Below, piece by piece: positions 62,967 through 64,000 of a DNA stretch of 64,000 nt. Below the pieces are notes generated by a model, which worked only from the letters and a program-made list of their open reading frames with translations, was not told the origin of the DNA and searched no databases. This DNA is from Phytophthora colocasiae (Eukaryota; Oomycota; Peronosporomycetes; Peronosporales; Peronosporaceae), in assembly GCA_018806915.1 (NCBI GenBank), contig JAGKQI010000045.1, forward strand, positions 806,001 through 870,000. The letters are read 5' to 3'. The translations under genes and the position numbers were made by a program. How positions within the stretch are numbered: position 1 is the first letter of the stretch; the number at the start of each line of letters is the position of its first letter.

Positions 62967-64000
62967 GCAGTGGCATATTCAGCTCATCATTTTCGTCTAG
63001 GTCATTAGAGCGACCATGTCGCCTAATGTCCTCTTTCCAATCTGCAGGAATTGGCTCAGCAATCAGCAAATTATGTACTATGCAGGCAGCAGTTACGTAG
63101 CGAATAATCTTGCGCATATGCCGACGTTTAGTTAGCTTCGTGCGGATCCCATTCAAGTATTGAAATCTAGGTTTTAGCAAGCCAATGCAGTGTTCCGACA
63201 CAATCCGAATCTTTGCCAATTTACCATTGAAGTTTGTGTGGTTTTGGTCCATTGTACACCCCACAGGTTTTTTTTAATGCGGGAACCATTACTGACGAAG
63301 CCTGAAAAGCTGAGTCTCCAAGTAAGTATTCTCTATGACTGAAGAATGTGTTCTGCTGTAGGTTAGCTGGGCAATTCCTCCAAACGCGGTTATCGTGAAC
63401 TGACCCCGGTCATCCAATTACAATTTGGCGGACTCGAGCAACATCATCACAAATAATAAGAGCATTAACAGCGTAGTAGCCCTTTCGAGAGTAGTAAGCT
63501 TCTCCATTTTTCTGGGGTTTAAATGCAAGAGGGAGAAGTGTACCATCCACCAGGCCGATGCAATTTACGAAGCTGTACTTATCACATATGCGCCGGGAAA
63601 TCTCGATACGCTCCGCCGTGCTCGGCCATGCGAGAGTGCTTGGTTCCAGCGCTAAAATTGCTCCAGAAGCTCGATACAAGTAGTTTCCAACAGTCCCCTT
63701 ACCCAAACATAATAACTGTGCCTGCTTTGACCATGTGGCATCACTGCCGAAGCTTCCCAAACACTTCAATAGAACCAATATGTACAATTCAGCGCCACCT
63801 CGGAACGGGCAGTACCCGTTAGATGTCAAGGCTGGATGAGTCCGAACAAGTTGCACAAGACGTAAGAAGGTCTCCCGGTCCATTCGAAAGTGTTCCAAGA
63901 ACTCAGTATCGTTCAAGTATACGTCGTCATATAGTAGCTTCTTCCATCGATCCCCACGCCGGCGATATAATGATGGTCGATCAAAGTACCGAAATGCTAG
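62899..64000 (-). pseudogene. Harbinger transposase (DDE_Tnp_4-like), open at right edge, one stop and one frameshift
   Basis: From the window edge the minus strand reads FRYFDRPSLYRRRGDRWKKL, then NDTEFLEHFRMDRETFLRLV, FNSxCIGLVDGTLLPLAFKP-type sequence with the first Asp in VDGT, and YYSRKGYYAVNALIICDDVA. A TGA at 63410-63412 replaces the Trp of the usual GWPGS. The frame continues NRVWRNCPANLQQNTFFSHR, EYLLGDSAFQASSVMVPAL with the second Asp, and then shifts in a run of A near 63270. The last part has IRIVSEHCIGLLKPRFQYLN with the catalytic Glu, ending at 62899. Catalytic residues are all present, but the gene is broken. Confidence 0.82.

Overview
The window looks like a gene-poor, transposon-rich stretch of an oomycete genome, most likely Phytophthora or a close relative. 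The evidence is a tandem family of START-like plus FYVE-like zinc-finger proteins, oomycete-type bZIP-like proteins, introns of about 45-110 bp, and a mix of PiggyBac, hAT, Harbinger, Helitron and Gypsy elements. No rRNA, tRNA or CRISPR array was seen. All assignments were made by reading the sequence; no database search was run.

Layout. 1-580: start of an unidentified minus-strand gene. 787-13610: five minus-strand START/FYVE-like paralogues (subfamily A); the fifth is split by a 2.5 kb terminal-inverted-repeat element (10790-13321) that carries an ABC-transporter fragment. 15057-19238: complete but frame-broken hAT element with an 8-bp target duplication. 19755-35533: subfamily B of the same family: an intact plus-strand copy, a pseudogene split by a 4.2 kb PiggyBac (21784-26016), and two intact minus-strand copies. 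Between these lie a Helitron (about 27508-30899) whose helicase gene is split by a 1.16 kb Harbinger element, and a hAT remnant (33120-34004). 36250-39081: two frame-broken bZIP-like genes. 39205-42640: a second PiggyBac with an open catalytic domain. 43182-60742: a third bZIP-like gene split by a 16.4 kb Gypsy retrotransposon (43919-60285). The 5' LTR of that Gypsy is itself split by a 6.26 kb Helitron composite (44686-50943). 61538-64000: a decayed Harbinger element running off the right edge.

Most insertions can be read to the base, because the flanking halves rejoin into a sequence matching a paralogue or a second copy: TAGCGGAG for the TIR element, GTCAGGAA for the hAT, TTAA for both PiggyBacs, AAT for Harbinger, GTAT for Gypsy, and an A/T site for the Helitron. 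This gives an order of events, for example bZIP gene, then Gypsy, then Helitron.

The most unusual part is 46905-50943. It is a head-to-tail array of seven copies of a short Helitron-like unit. Each junction joins a 3' end (8-bp GC hairpin, about 11 nt, CTAG) directly to a 5' TC end, as expected of a rolling-circle concatemer. Second, in two unrelated PiggyBac elements the introns of the transposase gene contain the element's own subterminal repeat motif.
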